64,000 bases of DNA from Dialister histaminiformans (lineage in GTDB: Bacteria > Bacillota > Negativicutes > Veillonellales > Dialisteraceae): assembly GCF_900103425.1 (NCBI RefSeq), contig NZ_FMXA01000003.1, forward strand, positions 1-64,000. Reading direction: 5' to 3'. The translations under genes and the position numbers were made by a program. Shown here piece after piece: positions 26,307 through 35,514 of the stretch. The notes below the pieces were generated by a model. The model ran no database searches. It saw only the letters and a list, made by a program, of their open reading frames with translations, and was not told the origin of the DNA. Numbering within the stretch: position 1 is the stretch's first letter; every line of letters begins with the position of its first letter.

Positions 26307-27472
26307 TATTCGTTATCCTCTGTATTGCCTTCTGCTTCAATATCCCCCAGGATATCGTCTGTATCATCAAAAGCACCTTCCGATTCACCTTCCGGTGTCA
26401 GAACACCTTCCTGAACCGCCTGGGATTCACTCTTAATATCAATCTTCCATCCGGTCAGCTTGGCCGCCAGACGCGCATTCTGTCCGGACTTGCCAATAGC
26501 CAGAGACAGCTGATAATCCGGAACAATGACATAAGAGGACTTATCATCTTCCCATACGGAAACGGAGATGACCTTGGCCGGTGAAAGCGCATTGGCTATG
26601 TACACAGCCGGATCTTCATCCCATCTTACGATATCAATCTTTTCATCATGCAGTTCATTGACAATATCCTGTACACGCTGTCCCTTAGGTCCTACGCATG
26701 CGCCTACCGGATCAATGGTTGGGTCCATGGCATATACAGCAATCTTAGAACGGGAACCGGCTTCCCGGACAACGGACTTGATTTCCACAGTGCCGCTGTA
26801 AATTTCAGGTACTTCCAGTTCAAACAGACGCTTCAGCAGACCAGGATGGGTGCGGGAAAGGATGATTTCCGGTCCCTTGGTTGTCTTACGTACTTCCAGT
26901 ACGTAGCACTTAATCTTCTGATTCGGTTCAAAGGTTTCACCGGCGATCTGTTCATTATAAGGAAGAATCCCTTCTACACGTCCAAGATCCACAAATATGG
27001 TTCTGGATTCGCTGGATTTTACAGTTCCTGTGATGATATCCCCTTCACGACCGGAAAATTCCGCATAGATGGAGCCTCGTTCCGCTTCACGCAGTTTCTG
27101 AATCATCACCTGCTTAGCTGTCTGTGCAGCTGTGCGGCCAAAATCCTTCGGTGTCACATCAATACGGATATAGTCGCCTTCCTCATAAGCCGGATTCAGC
27201 AGTTTGGCATCCTTTACAGTAATCTTGTTGATGCCTTCTTCATCGTCCGGATCAATTTCCGATACCACTACCTTATCAGCGTAAATATGATATTTGCCTG
27301 TGGTGTGATCCATATCAATAGATGCCTTTACCGCATTGCCGTGTTCCTTCTTATAGGCAGTAAGCAGCACCATTTCCAGTGCTTCAAATACTACGGATTC
27401 CGGAACCTTTTTAATCTTTACCAGCGCATGAACCGCATCCATTAATTCTTCATTGATTTTTTCCTGTGCCAC
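26306..27472 (-). CDS. nusA: Transcription termination/antitermination factor NusA
   Basis: A 388-residue NusA with the N-terminal RNA polymerase-binding domain (1-130), S1 domain (about 135-200, starting [10 protein letters not shown]), KH1 and KH2 (about 230-345: [21 protein letters not shown] and [23 protein letters not shown]) and a short acidic C-terminus rich in Glu/Asp. It lacks the acidic repeats of E. coli NusA, as is normal for Firmicutes. Follows rimP by 18 bp. Confidence 0.97.
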   Translation of the reverse strand: MAQEKINEELMDAVHALVKIKKVPESVVFEALEMVLLTAYKKEHGNAVKASIDMDHTTGKYHIYADKVVVSEIDPDDEEGINKITVKDAKLLNPAYEEGDYIRIDVTPKDFGRTAAQTAKQVMIQKLREAERGSIYAEFSGREGDIITGTVKSSESRTIFVDLGRVEGILPYNEQIAGETFEPNQKIKCYVLEVRKTTKGPEIILSRTHPGLLKRLFELEVPEIYSGTVEIKSVVREAGSRSKIAVYAMDPTIDPVGACVGPKGQRVQDIVNELHDEKIDIVRWDEDPAVYIANALSPAKVISVSVWEDDKSSYVIVPDYQLSLAIGKSGQNARLAAKLTGWKIDIKSESQAVQEGVLTPEGESEGAFDDTDDILGDIEAEGNTEDNE

Positions 27473-27490
27473 GATTTTTATTCCTCCGAA

Positions 27491-27964
27491 TTAAAATGAA
27501 AAATGCAATCTCATCTGAGACATTTTATCCTTATCAATAATCAGTTCTTCTGTGTCGTTATAGGTAAGACGAATCTTTCCATCTTCTGTCAGTCCATCCA
27601 GACGGGCTGTAAAATTTTTAAGTTCTTTGCGTCCGTTCAGAGGGGCATACAGTTTAACGTCCACATCGCTTCCTGCAAAACGCCTGAAATCCTTATCCTT
27701 TTTCAGGATACGATCAATTCCCGGGGAAGATACTTCCAGCAGATAATTACCGGCAATCAGATCTTTTTCATCCAGCAGAGCCCCGGCCTCTTCGCTGATA
27801 TGCTGACAGTCATTTAAATCTACACCGCCCTCTTTGTCGATGAAGATGCGGAGAATCCAATCCCGCTCTCTCACATATTCAACATCTACCAGTTCGATAC
27901 CTTCTTTTTCCAGGCATGGTTCTAATAATGTTTCTACCGCCTTTTCAATTTCTTTTCTTCCCAT
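27491..27964 (-). CDS. rimP: Ribosome maturation factor RimP
   Basis: A 157-residue protein with RimP's N-terminal alpha-beta domain (IELVDVEYVRERDWILRIFIDKEGGVDLNDCQHISEEAGALLD) and C-terminal SH3-like domain. It helps 30S assembly. First gene of the nusA-infB operon. The sequence before the ATG (AATAGGAGCGGCT) is a good ribosome site; a 117-nt leader with a hairpin precedes it. Confidence 0.95.
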   Translation of the reverse strand: MGRKEIEKAVETLLEPCLEKEGIELVDVEYVRERDWILRIFIDKEGGVDLNDCQHISEEAGALLDEKDLIAGNYLLEVSSPGIDRILKKDKDFRRFAGSDVDVKLYAPLNGRKELKNFTARLDGLTEDGKIRLTYNDTEELIIDKDKMSQMRLHFSF

Positions 27965-28020
27965 AGCCGCTCCTATTGCTCCGTCTCCTTATCCCACGTA
28001 ACTTTTTCATGTTAAATATA

Positions 28021-28045
28021 AGAAAAAGTGAGCTGAAAGCTCACT
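28021..28045 (-). promoter_or_regulatory. Terminator-like hairpin in rimP leader
   Basis: AGTGAGCT-TTC-AGCTCACT followed by TTTTTCTT on the minus strand. It lies about 36-60 nt downstream of the predicted start site and 57 nt before rimP, so it can act as an attenuator for the whole operon or end readthrough from the upstream genes. Confidence 0.7.
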
Positions 28046-28087
28046 CTACCTGAAAACATATATGACGGATAAATACTTACCTTTGTC

Positions 28088-28116
28088 AGTATACCATAGA
28101 ACAGGGATAATTACAA
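28088..28116 (-). promoter_or_regulatory. Promoter of the rimP-nusA-infB operon
   Basis: TTGTAA (28111-28116), 17 bp, TATACT (28088-28093) with a TGG extended -10. It lies between the stop of the upstream unknown gene and the leader hairpin. Confidence 0.7.
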
Positions 28117-28145
28117 AGAAAATGAGCGTTTCCTGCTGGTTTTCA

Positions 28146-28838
28146 TCAACGTTCCAATGGACCTGTCCCCAGTTTATCCAGATCCTTTTTCAGATGGAGA
28201 CGTATTTTTTTCTCCAGCTCCTCCACTGTGCGGGCATCATACTCATGAACAATGCCCGGAATCCCCCGGTCACGAAGTTCTCCATAATATTCATCACGGT
28301 ACATATTATAGAAAAAGAGAATCCCTGTATTCTTTTCCCTGTTTTCATACTCTGCGATGATATAGGACCCATTGAGTCCCAGCAGAGGTCTGTCAGGGGA
28401 TATCAGCAGCCGGTATCCATCATAGGAAGGCGGAAGTACCTCTGCGTAATCCCACTGGGTAAAAGCCCTGCCCTTTACCAGTACGGACACCCTGTCCCTT
28501 TGCAGGAACTCGCGGGTGATGGCGGTGGGAAGCAGACGTTCCACGTCGCGCCGGAATCCATCGAAGTCCCCATGAATCAGTTCAATTTCAGTGATTGTAT
28601 ACATTCTGAGATAGAACTTGACCATATAATCCATGGTCTCTTCATCAAAAAGCACCCTGGCCTCCCAGCCGGTTTCTTCATCCTCATACCCGAACGCATA
28701 GTAAATCCGTCCCTCCTGCCGGTCAATCCGTTTTCTGTGAAATGTCCCTATCGTTTCAGGCAGTCCGGATAAATCCCAGTCGAGAAAGGCCTGTCGCCTT
28801 TCTTTCTGTTTCTCTGTAAGCTCTGCCAATTCCTTCAC
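28146..28838 (-). CDS. Conserved-looking protein of unknown function
   Basis: A 230-residue soluble protein rich in Arg, Tyr, Glu and Phe, with no signal peptide or membrane helix. The central region alternates beta-like segments (RIYYAFGYEDEETGWEARVLFDEETMDYMVKFYL) and the C-terminus is a charged helix. I recognise no motif. It overlaps the lytic transglycosylase gene by 4 nt and ends the trkH-trkA-polA-coaE-slt series. Confidence 0.65.
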   Translation of the reverse strand: MKELAELTEKQKERRQAFLDWDLSGLPETIGTFHRKRIDRQEGRIYYAFGYEDEETGWEARVLFDEETMDYMVKFYLRMYTITEIELIHGDFDGFRRDVERLLPTAITREFLQRDRVSVLVKGRAFTQWDYAEVLPPSYDGYRLLISPDRPLLGLNGSYIIAEYENREKNTGILFFYNMYRDEYYGELRDRGIPGIVHEYDARTVEELEKKIRLHLKKDLDKLGTGPLER

Positions 28839-29512
28839 CCCACTTTCGTGTTCTTATCTGTATGCCCCGTCTGTGCGACGGATGCCTGCTGTGCCTTTAG
28901 CTTCTGGATTTCATGTTTTTCCTTCAGTTCTTCTTTAATGCGTATGACCTGTGTCACAAATCCCTGGGTTTCAGGGAACGGAATGGCATCTATATCATTA
29001 AAATCATCCGGCCAGTTCTTTTCCCGTATCCAGGTATCCACATTGCCACGGCCGGCATTGTAGGCTGCCAGCGCCAGCTCCAGATTACCATGATATTTAT
29101 TAATCAGATATCGAAGATACCACGCCCCCAGCGGAATATTGATAGCCGGATCTTTCAGATCCCCGTAAGGGTTTCCGCTCTCCTGGGCAATCCACCGGGC
29201 CGTTGTGGGAACCAGCTGCATCGCTCCTACCGCCCCCACATGGGAGACTGCCTTTTCATCATATTTGCTTTCCACTTCAATGACTGCCTGCAGAAGTTCC
29301 GGCTGAAGTTTATACCGTTCCGCGTTAATCAGAATAAGCTGTGCCACCTGTGCGCTGGGATGATAATCTGATGCCCGCAGCAGGATAAAGCATACCAGAC
29401 ACAGGGCCGCCAGAAAAACCGTAAATATCTTCTTACTTCTGCTTTTCCTCCGCGGCACGTGCCGGTTATGCCTTCTATATTGATTTGCCCGTCTGTTCCT
29501 TATTTCTGCCAT
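28835..29512 (-). CDS. Lytic transglycosylase, Slt domain
   Basis: A 225-residue protein with a strongly basic N-terminus (NRRANQYRRHNRHVPRRKSRSKK), one membrane helix (about 29-46) and a lysozyme-like domain. LLQAVIEVESKYDEKAVSHVGAVGAMQLVPTTA has the catalytic Glu (ESK) and the GAMQL motif, while AAYNAGRGNVDTWI closes the fold. It cleaves the MurNAc-GlcNAc bond to give anhydromuropeptides. The basic tail and helix suggest an inner membrane anchor facing the periplasm. It overlaps coaE by 13 nt. Confidence 0.93.
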   Translation of the reverse strand: MAEIRNRRANQYRRHNRHVPRRKSRSKKIFTVFLAALCLVCFILLRASDYHPSAQVAQLILINAERYKLQPELLQAVIEVESKYDEKAVSHVGAVGAMQLVPTTARWIAQESGNPYGDLKDPAINIPLGAWYLRYLINKYHGNLELALAAYNAGRGNVDTWIREKNWPDDFNDIDAIPFPETQGFVTQVIRIKEELKEKHEIQKLKAQQASVAQTGHTDKNTKVG

Positions 29513-30108
29513 GTAAACTCCGAAATTTTACTCAGTTCCTGAAGTACCTGCCTTCTGGTATTTTCCTCTGACCCCTCGTTATTTATGATTACGTCCGCAT
29601 AACTCAGCTTTTCTTCCACAGGTATCTGATTCTGCATTATCGCCATAACCTGGCTGCGCTTAAGACCATCCCGTTTCATAACTCTGGAAATCTGTACTTC
29701 CGTGGATACATAGACCACCCATACGGAATCCACCCGGGATTGCCACCCCGCCTCTATCAGTAACGGCATATCCAGGACAGCCAGTTTTTCTCCGGCGTCC
29801 TTACAGGCCTTAATGCGGCTTTCCACCAGATGCCAGATAGCCGGATGCATAATCTGATTCAGACGGCTGAGCTTTGCCTTATCCTGAAACACTATCTGCC
29901 CCAGCTGCCGGCGTTTAAGGGTCCCCTCTTCAGAGAGGATTTCCTTCCCAAACGCATCGGCCAGTATGGAAAGTACCGGACTCCCCGGATTCACTGCCTC
30001 CCGGGCCAGCTTATCCCCATCAATCACAGGAATATGCCAGTCTCTGAACCATGAGGCGATGGTACTCTTCCCGCTGCCGATTCCGCCTGTCAGTCCGATA
30101 ATAAACAT
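29500..30108 (-). CDS. coaE: Dephospho-CoA kinase
   Basis: A 202-residue P-loop kinase that phosphorylates dephospho-CoA in the last step of coenzyme A synthesis. IGLTGGIGSGKST (3-15) is the Walker A; DGDKLARE binds the substrate, DMPLLIEAGW is the CoaE lid region. It follows polA at 11 bp, the usual Firmicutes order polA-(mutM)-coaE, here without mutM. Confidence 0.96.
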   Translation of the reverse strand: MFIIGLTGGIGSGKSTIASWFRDWHIPVIDGDKLAREAVNPGSPVLSILADAFGKEILSEEGTLKRRQLGQIVFQDKAKLSRLNQIMHPAIWHLVESRIKACKDAGEKLAVLDMPLLIEAGWQSRVDSVWVVYVSTEVQISRVMKRDGLKRSQVMAIMQNQIPVEEKLSYADVIINNEGSEENTRRQVLQELSKISEFTWQK

Positions 30109-30119
30109 AGCATCCGTCC

Positions 30120-32696
30120 TTACTTTGTCTCGGCCCAGTTAGTGCCTGTATGTACATCAGCAACCAGGGGAACACGCAGTTTAACCGCCTGTTCCATGGT
30201 TTCCTTCAGCAGTTTCTCCAGCATTTCCTTTTCGGAATTAACTGCCTCTACAATCAGTTCATCGTGTACCTGTAACAGAATCCGGCTCCTGCATCCCATA
30301 GCCTGCATCTTTTTATATACATTACGCATGGCTATCTTCATAATATCCGCTGCCGTCCCCTGAATCGGAGTATTCATCGCCGTTCTTTCGGCAAAGGAGC
30401 GCCGGTTGAAATTCTTAGAATGAATATCCGGTAATTCCCTGTATCTGCCGAACATGGTCACCGCCCGGCCCGTGTTACGCGCCTGTTCAATCATGGTCTG
30501 CATATATTCATGGATATGCGGATATCTTTCAAAATAGGATTTCATATACCTGGCAGCTGCTTCACGGCTGATATTGAGCTGTCGTGCCAGTCCATAGTCA
30601 CTGATACCGTAAATGATACCAAAATTTACTGCCTTGGCATGCGATCTCTGTTCCGGAGTTACCTCTTCAAAAGGAATCCCCATGATTTCCGCAGCCGTAC
30701 GCCGGTGAATATCTTCCTTATTATTAAATGCCGCAATCAGTCCCGGATCTCCGGACATGTGCGCCAGTACGCGAAGCTCTACCTGAGAATAATCGGATGA
30801 GATAAAACAGTCATATCCTTCTCCCGGAACAAACAGGGAGCGGATTTTCCTCCCCTCTTCTGTACGTACCGGTATATTCTGCAGATTTGGATTTGAGCTG
30901 GAGAGCCGCCCGGTAGCCGTAACCGTCTGGTTAAACGAGGTATGGATACGTCCCGTTTCCGGTCGGATCAGTTCCGGCAGCGCCAGCAGGTATGTGGATA
31001 TAAGCTTGGACAACGTACGGTATTCCAGGATTTTCTTTACAAAAGGATAAGTTTCCGCCAGCTTATCCAGTACAGACGCGGCGGTAGAGTACCCCGTCTT
31101 GGTCTTTTTCCCTGCCGGCATATGCATCTTATCAAAAAGTATATACGAGAGCTGCCGGGGAGAATTCACATTAAAAGATTCTCCCGCTTCGGTATAGATT
31201 TCCCGAAGGATATGCCTTTCTCTCTGCTGCATATCTTCCAGAACTTCTTTCCATCGTTTCTGATCAGTAGCAATCCCCGCCTTTTCCATAGCGGCCAGAA
31301 CTTCCACCAGCGGAAGCTCAATATTCCTGTACAGTGCGTCTACTCCGTTCTTTTCCATTTCCGGCACAAGATGCGCATATACAGAGAGCAGGAATGTCCC
31401 GGTAACCGCGCCGCTTTCCTCCGGCGTTTCCATCTGTTCCGGATATACCGGATCAATGCCGCAGAATTCCGCCAGGTAACTGAGCGGATAATCCGTGCGT
31501 CCCGGGTTCAGGACATAAGCAGAAAGGGAAATATCTTCCAGTGCAAGTCCATGCAGAGGGAAATCCGATTCCCACAGTTTCTTGCTGTCCGTCACCACCA
31601 CATGAGCCGCCTTTGACAGGACTTTCTGTACCTGCGGAAACTGTTCCCTTTCCGCTCTCCATACATGGTCATGAGAAACAATCATGACAAAAGGAGCCTG
31701 CAGAAAAGGGGCCGTACCGGTGAAGGGAATAACCAGTGCCAGTGTCTCCCCTTCCACGGAGATATCTTCACTCCATGGCTCCGCTTCTTTAATCTGTGTC
31801 GCTGTCTGCTCTTTCTTTTCTCTGGCCAGCGCCTCAAATCGTGGCAGCCGGCTGAATTCACTGACCATGGTATCCATGCCCAGACGACGGAACAGAGCGT
31901 TCATTTCATCCAGGTGCACAGGCAGTTTCATCTCATCCAGAGTGGATTCCAGCGGAATATCCCGGCGGATGGTTGCCAGGTCATATGACAGATAAGCGGC
32001 TTCCTTATCTGCTTCCAGCTTCTTATGGAGCGCTCCTTTGATTTCATCCAGATGGTCATAAATCCCGTCCAGTGTCTTATACCGGGTGATCAGCTTGAGC
32101 GCTGTTTTTTCGCCTACGCCCCGCACCCCGGGGATATTGTCCGAAGCATCGCCCATGAGGGCCTTCATGTCAATAACCTGCGAAGGAGTAATCTGATATT
32201 TTTCCATTACCGCCTCAGGCGTCATGGCATCCATCTGAGAAATGCCCTTCCGGGTAAGAAGCACGGTGACATGCTCATCAGAAAGCTGGAGAGCATCTCT
32301 GTCCCCGGTGACAATATAAACCGGAAGGCTGTCCTCATACCGTCTGGACAGTGTCCCAAGGACATCATCCCCTTCATATCCTTCCGGCTCATATACAGCA
32401 ACCCCCATGACCCGCAGTACTTCCTTAATCAGCGCAAACTGAGGTACCAGTTCGTCAGGTGCCGGCTTTCTCGTAGCCTTATACTCACTGTACATCTTTG
32501 TGCGGAACGTTTCTCTGCTCTTATCAAAAGATACAGCCATGTATTCCGGATCCAGTGTACGGTAAATGCTGAGAAGCATCCGCAGAAACCCAAATACCGC
32601 ATTGGTGTAAACGCCATTTTTAGACAGCGGCGGAAGCGCATAAAATGCCCGGTAAAGGAGGCTGCTCCCATCAATGATTACTAATTTATTTTCCAT
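30120..32696 (-). CDS. polA: DNA polymerase I (3'-5' exonuclease site lost)
   Basis: A 858-residue Pol I: 5'-3' exonuclease (1 to about 290; LLYRAFYALP, YEGDDVLGTL, GVRGVGEKTA), a degenerate proofreading domain (about 310-460), and the polymerase domain with motif A DYSQVELRVLAHMSGD, motif B RSHAKAVNFGIIYGISDYG and motif C QVHDELIVE. In the proofreading domain the DxE pair that binds metal is replaced (ALVIPFTG), so it should lack 3'-5' exonuclease as in Bacillus-type enzymes. It follows trkA at 29 bp and precedes coaE. Confidence 0.95.
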   Translation of the reverse strand: MENKLVIIDGSSLLYRAFYALPPLSKNGVYTNAVFGFLRMLLSIYRTLDPEYMAVSFDKSRETFRTKMYSEYKATRKPAPDELVPQFALIKEVLRVMGVAVYEPEGYEGDDVLGTLSRRYEDSLPVYIVTGDRDALQLSDEHVTVLLTRKGISQMDAMTPEAVMEKYQITPSQVIDMKALMGDASDNIPGVRGVGEKTALKLITRYKTLDGIYDHLDEIKGALHKKLEADKEAAYLSYDLATIRRDIPLESTLDEMKLPVHLDEMNALFRRLGMDTMVSEFSRLPRFEALAREKKEQTATQIKEAEPWSEDISVEGETLALVIPFTGTAPFLQAPFVMIVSHDHVWRAEREQFPQVQKVLSKAAHVVVTDSKKLWESDFPLHGLALEDISLSAYVLNPGRTDYPLSYLAEFCGIDPVYPEQMETPEESGAVTGTFLLSVYAHLVPEMEKNGVDALYRNIELPLVEVLAAMEKAGIATDQKRWKEVLEDMQQRERHILREIYTEAGESFNVNSPRQLSYILFDKMHMPAGKKTKTGYSTAASVLDKLAETYPFVKKILEYRTLSKLISTYLLALPELIRPETGRIHTSFNQTVTATGRLSSSNPNLQNIPVRTEEGRKIRSLFVPGEGYDCFISSDYSQVELRVLAHMSGDPGLIAAFNNKEDIHRRTAAEIMGIPFEEVTPEQRSHAKAVNFGIIYGISDYGLARQLNISREAAARYMKSYFERYPHIHEYMQTMIEQARNTGRAVTMFGRYRELPDIHSKNFNRRSFAERTAMNTPIQGTAADIMKIAMRNVYKKMQAMGCRSRILLQVHDELIVEAVNSEKEMLEKLLKETMEQAVKLRVPLVADVHTGTNWAETK

Positions 32697-32725
32697 AACC
32701 TTCTCCTGTTAATTTCTGTTCCCTG

Positions 32726-33415
32726 TTATTTTTTCTGACTGTCTGCCCAGCGAATAAAGCGGCTGAAGTCTTCTTTCCTTCCCGATAGAAACAGTACATC
32801 CCCCTGTTGAAACGTCATATCCGGGCGGATTCGTTCTATGAGTTTTCCGTTCTGAACTACTGCAATAATATTCAGATCAAATGACCTGCGAAGGCTTGCC
32901 TCCAGCACAGTCTTTCCTGCCAGCACATCCGGAATCTGAGCCTTAAATATACTGAGCACTTCATTAAGCTGTACAAAGTCCAGAATAAGGTTGGATTTAA
33001 ACCGGCTGGCCAGTCTTACCGCCATATCCCTTTCCGGATAGATAACCTCCGCCCCCAGTTTCTCCAGAATTTCCCCGTGTTCTGTAGAGCTGGCCCGTGA
33101 AATAATTTTCTTTACCCCCATATTCCCCAGATTAAGCGTAGCCAGTATCGAGTCCGTCATATCTTCCAGACAGACAATAACCACATCACAGTTTTTAAAT
33201 CCGGCATCCTTAAGTGCTGTTTTGCTGTAGTCCCGGATAATCTGTGCATTTTCCGTAACATTGCGCAGCTCCCTTATATCTGCTGATTTCTTCCCTGCAA
33301 CCAGCAAGTCCACTCCTGACTCTGCCAGTTCTTCCACCAGCGTATATCCAAAGCGATCTGTTCCAAGAATACCATACGAGACATTCTGCTTTGCCTCACT
33401 ATGAAAGTTAAACAT
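32726..33415 (-). CDS. TrkA/KtrA-type potassium uptake regulatory subunit
   Basis: A 229-residue cytoplasmic gating protein: N-terminal RCK Rossmann domain (about 12-140) and C-terminal RCK_C domain (about 145-225). The glycine loop is altered: GILGTDRFG (15-23) has Asp20 where family members have the second Gly of GxGxxG, and the usual acidic residue at the end of strand two is absent (LVAGKKSADI). It lies 30 bp after trkH, its channel partner. A changed nucleotide preference or loss of NAD(H) binding is likely; see findings. Confidence 0.88.
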   Translation of the reverse strand: MFNFHSEAKQNVSYGILGTDRFGYTLVEELAESGVDLLVAGKKSADIRELRNVTENAQIIRDYSKTALKDAGFKNCDVVIVCLEDMTDSILATLNLGNMGVKKIISRASSTEHGEILEKLGAEVIYPERDMAVRLASRFKSNLILDFVQLNEVLSIFKAQIPDVLAGKTVLEASLRRSFDLNIIAVVQNGKLIERIRPDMTFQQGDVLFLSGRKEDFSRFIRWADSQKK

Positions 33416-33445
33416 AATTCAATTCCTCCCGGTATAGGTTGCCTA

Positions 33446-34744
33446 TTACCCAATGGAAATATAATCAGCCGGATATCTGGCCTTTGCATCATCCTCATAA
33501 TACCAAAGTGTGGCTACAGTCAGAGGCCCCAGCCTGCCAATATACATAACAATGATGGTAAGTAATTTACCAGCCGTATTCAACGATGAGGTAATCCCTG
33601 TAGAAAGGCCAACGGTAGCATAGGCACTGGTCATTTCAACCAGCGCATCCAGAAAATGCAGTGAAGGATTAGTATACATCAACAGGAATGTACTTATGTA
33701 TACTGTAAATCCTCCCATAAAAAACACCATGGCTGCTTTTTTAAAAGCACCTTCCGGTATAGAATAGTGAAACATTTCCTCCGGTTTATTCGTAACTGCA
33801 AGGCGAAGCCTGATAACCAGGGTAAAAAAAGTAGTCGTCTTGATACCGCCTCCAGTAGAACCAGGAGCACACCCAATGAACATAAGTGCCATAAGTGTCA
33901 TCAGCCCAGGCGCCGTGAACGAATTAAGCGGTATAGTGGAAAATCCTGCTGTACGGGCCGACATACTGTAAAAAATGGCCTCGCCCCAGTTAAAGGATTC
34001 CGTACACTTGAACAGCAGCGCGCCTCCAAATAGAAGGATTATGGACATAGACAATGAAACGCAGGTATTCAGTGACCATTTTCTGTAATGAAACCCTTCA
34101 CGGTAAATTTCATTTATCGTAACGAATCCGATACCTCCCAGAAAAATAAGTATGATTGTTACCAACGTAAGCCATACATTATTGCGATATATATACATAC
34201 TGCTGCCGGTTCCCAAAATATCAAAACCAGCATTATTGAATGAGGCTATGGAATGAAAACAGCTGATTCCCACCGCTGTCCAGAAATCGTAGGATTTAAT
34301 AAACACGGTAAACGCAGCGACGGCTCCCAGCAGCTCAATAACTAGAGTGGCCACCAGAAGAGATTTAAGGAATCGGATAATACCGCCCATGGTATTCAGA
34401 TTGAAACTATCCCGTATAAGGTAGCGACTTTTAAAATTAAGTTTCTGGTTAAAGGCGGCCATAACCCCTGTCCCCACGGCAGCAACCCCCAGCCCGCCAA
34501 TCTGGATAAGCAGGGCAATTAACGCCTCTCCTATCGGTGAAAAAGTAGAACCGGTATCTGTGACCACCAGGCCGGTAACACAGACTGCACTGGTAGCTGT
34601 ATATAATGAATCGATAAAAGAAAGGGTGACTCCCGGTTTCAGACAGAATGGAAGACGCAGCAAAACCGCCCCCAGAATAATCACCAGGGCAAATCCTGCA
34701 GCTATAGTCCTTGCCGGTGTGATTTCCAGTTTAAATACATGCAT
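33446..34744 (-). CDS. TrkH/KtrB-family potassium transporter
   Basis: A 432-residue membrane protein with the four pore-loop M1-P-M2 repeats of the Trk/Ktr family. Filter-like segments include TATSAVCVTGLVV (about 48-60), SIASFNNAGFD, MSARTAGFST and TSAYATVGLSTG. It would import K+ with Na+ or H+ coupling, controlled by the TrkA protein encoded next. No separate promoter for trkA is seen. The ATG follows GAGGT and an extended -10 promoter. Confidence 0.94.
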   Translation of the reverse strand: MHVFKLEITPARTIAAGFALVIILGAVLLRLPFCLKPGVTLSFIDSLYTATSAVCVTGLVVTDTGSTFSPIGEALIALLIQIGGLGVAAVGTGVMAAFNQKLNFKSRYLIRDSFNLNTMGGIIRFLKSLLVATLVIELLGAVAAFTVFIKSYDFWTAVGISCFHSIASFNNAGFDILGTGSSMYIYRNNVWLTLVTIILIFLGGIGFVTINEIYREGFHYRKWSLNTCVSLSMSIILLFGGALLFKCTESFNWGEAIFYSMSARTAGFSTIPLNSFTAPGLMTLMALMFIGCAPGSTGGGIKTTTFFTLVIRLRLAVTNKPEEMFHYSIPEGAFKKAAMVFFMGGFTVYISTFLLMYTNPSLHFLDALVEMTSAYATVGLSTGITSSLNTAGKLLTIIVMYIGRLGPLTVATLWYYEDDAKARYPADYISIG

Positions 34745-34779
34745 GATTGTACCTCAAAACTACCTGATAATACCTATCC

Positions 34780-34785
34780 ATTATA
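34780..34785 (-). promoter_or_regulatory. Extended -10 element for trkH
   Basis: TGGTATAAT on the minus strand, 35 bp before the trkH start; the -35 (CTTTCA) is poor, as expected for an extended -10 promoter. Confidence 0.55.
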
Positions 34786-34853
34786 CCATGACCACAGATA
34801 TCTGAAAGAAAGCCGCAGGGGCAGGATAATTCAGCCAATTAAGCTGTCAGACA

Positions 34854-34885
34854 ATAAAAAAAGCTCTACCATAGATAGAGCTTTT
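34854..34885 (-). terminator. Terminator of the tRNA cluster
   Basis: AAAAAGCTCTA-CCATAGA-TAGAGCTTTT. Lies 11 bp beyond tRNA-Leu(CAG) on the minus strand. Confidence 0.8.
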
Positions 34886-34895
34886 GTCTTTGAAT

Positions 34896-34981
34896 TGGTG
34901 CGGTCGGAGAGACTTGAACTCTCACGGACGATGTCCACTACCGCCTGAAGATAGCGCGTCTGCCAATTCCGCCACGACCGC
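34896..34981 (-). tRNA. tRNA-Leu(CAG)
   Basis: Class II tRNA with acceptor GCGGTCG/CGACCGC, long variable arm and encoded CCA. Anticodon loop TTCAGGC gives CAG for codon CUG. Last gene in the cluster. Confidence 0.95.
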
Positions 34982-35018
34982 ATATTAAGTTGTGTTGCAC
35001 AATTTCAAAGAAAAGAAA

Positions 35019-35104
35019 TGGTGCGGCTGGTGAGACTTGAACTCACACGATCGAAAGATCACTACCCCCTCAAAGTAGCGCGTCTGCCATTCCGCCACAG
35101 CCGC
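35019..35104 (-). tRNA. tRNA-Leu(GAG)
   Basis: Class II tRNA, acceptor GCGGCTG/CAGCCGC, encoded CCA. Anticodon loop TTGAGGG gives GAG for CUC/CUU. Confidence 0.95.
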
Positions 35105-35111
35105 AAAAGTA

Positions 35112-35187
35112 TGGTGCCTCAGAGCGGAATCGAACCGCTGACACAAGGATTTTCAGTCCTTTGCTCTACCAACTGAGCTACCGAGGC
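35112..35187 (-). tRNA. tRNA-Phe(GAA)
   Basis: 76 nt with acceptor GCCTCGG/CTGAGGC (one G-T pair) and encoded CCA. Anticodon loop CTGAAAA gives GAA. Confidence 0.95.
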
Positions 35188-35192
35188 AAAAG

Positions 35193-35269
35193 TGGCGACC
35201 CGGATCAGATTTGAACTGACGATCTTCGCCGTGACAGGGCGACATGTTAGACCACTACACCACCGGGCC
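35193..35269 (-). tRNA. tRNA-Asp(GTC)
   Basis: 77 nt. Acceptor GGCCCGG/CCGGGTC, discriminator G, CCA encoded. Anticodon loop CTGTCAC gives GTC. Confidence 0.95.
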
Positions 35270-35274
35270 GTACT

Positions 35275-35350
35275 TGGTGGGCGATGACAGGTTCGAACTG
35301 CCGACATTCTGCTTGTAAGGCAGACGCTCTCCCAGCTGAGCTAATCGCCC
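35275..35350 (-). tRNA. tRNA-Val(TAC)
   Basis: 76 nt. Acceptor GGGCGAT/ATCGCCC, CCA encoded. Anticodon loop CTTACAA gives TAC. Confidence 0.95.
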
Positions 35351-35354
35351 ACAT

Positions 35355-35429
35355 TGGTGACCCGTGCGAGATTCGAACTCGCGAACCCGCCGTGAAAGGG
35401 CGGTGTCTTAACCACTTGACGAACGGGCC
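35355..35429 (-). tRNA. tRNA-Glu(TTC)
   Basis: 75 nt. Acceptor GGCCCGT/ACGGGTC, CCA encoded. Anticodon loop CTTTCAC gives TTC. Confidence 0.95.
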
Positions 35430-35433
35430 ATCG

Positions 35434-35509
35434 TGGTGATCCAACCTAGACTCGAACTAGGGACACCCTGATTAAAAGTCAGGTGCTCTACCGACTGAGC
35501 TATTGGATC
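35434..35509 (-). tRNA. tRNA-Lys(TTT)
   Basis: 76 nt. Acceptor GATCCAA/TTGGATC, CCA encoded. Anticodon loop CTTTTAA gives TTT. Confidence 0.95.
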
Positions 35510-35514
35510 ATAAT

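Noticed and set aside
28008-28059. Short leader peptides (15 and 21 codons) before rimP
   Set aside because: Neither has a ribosome site, and no run of regulatory codons is seen.
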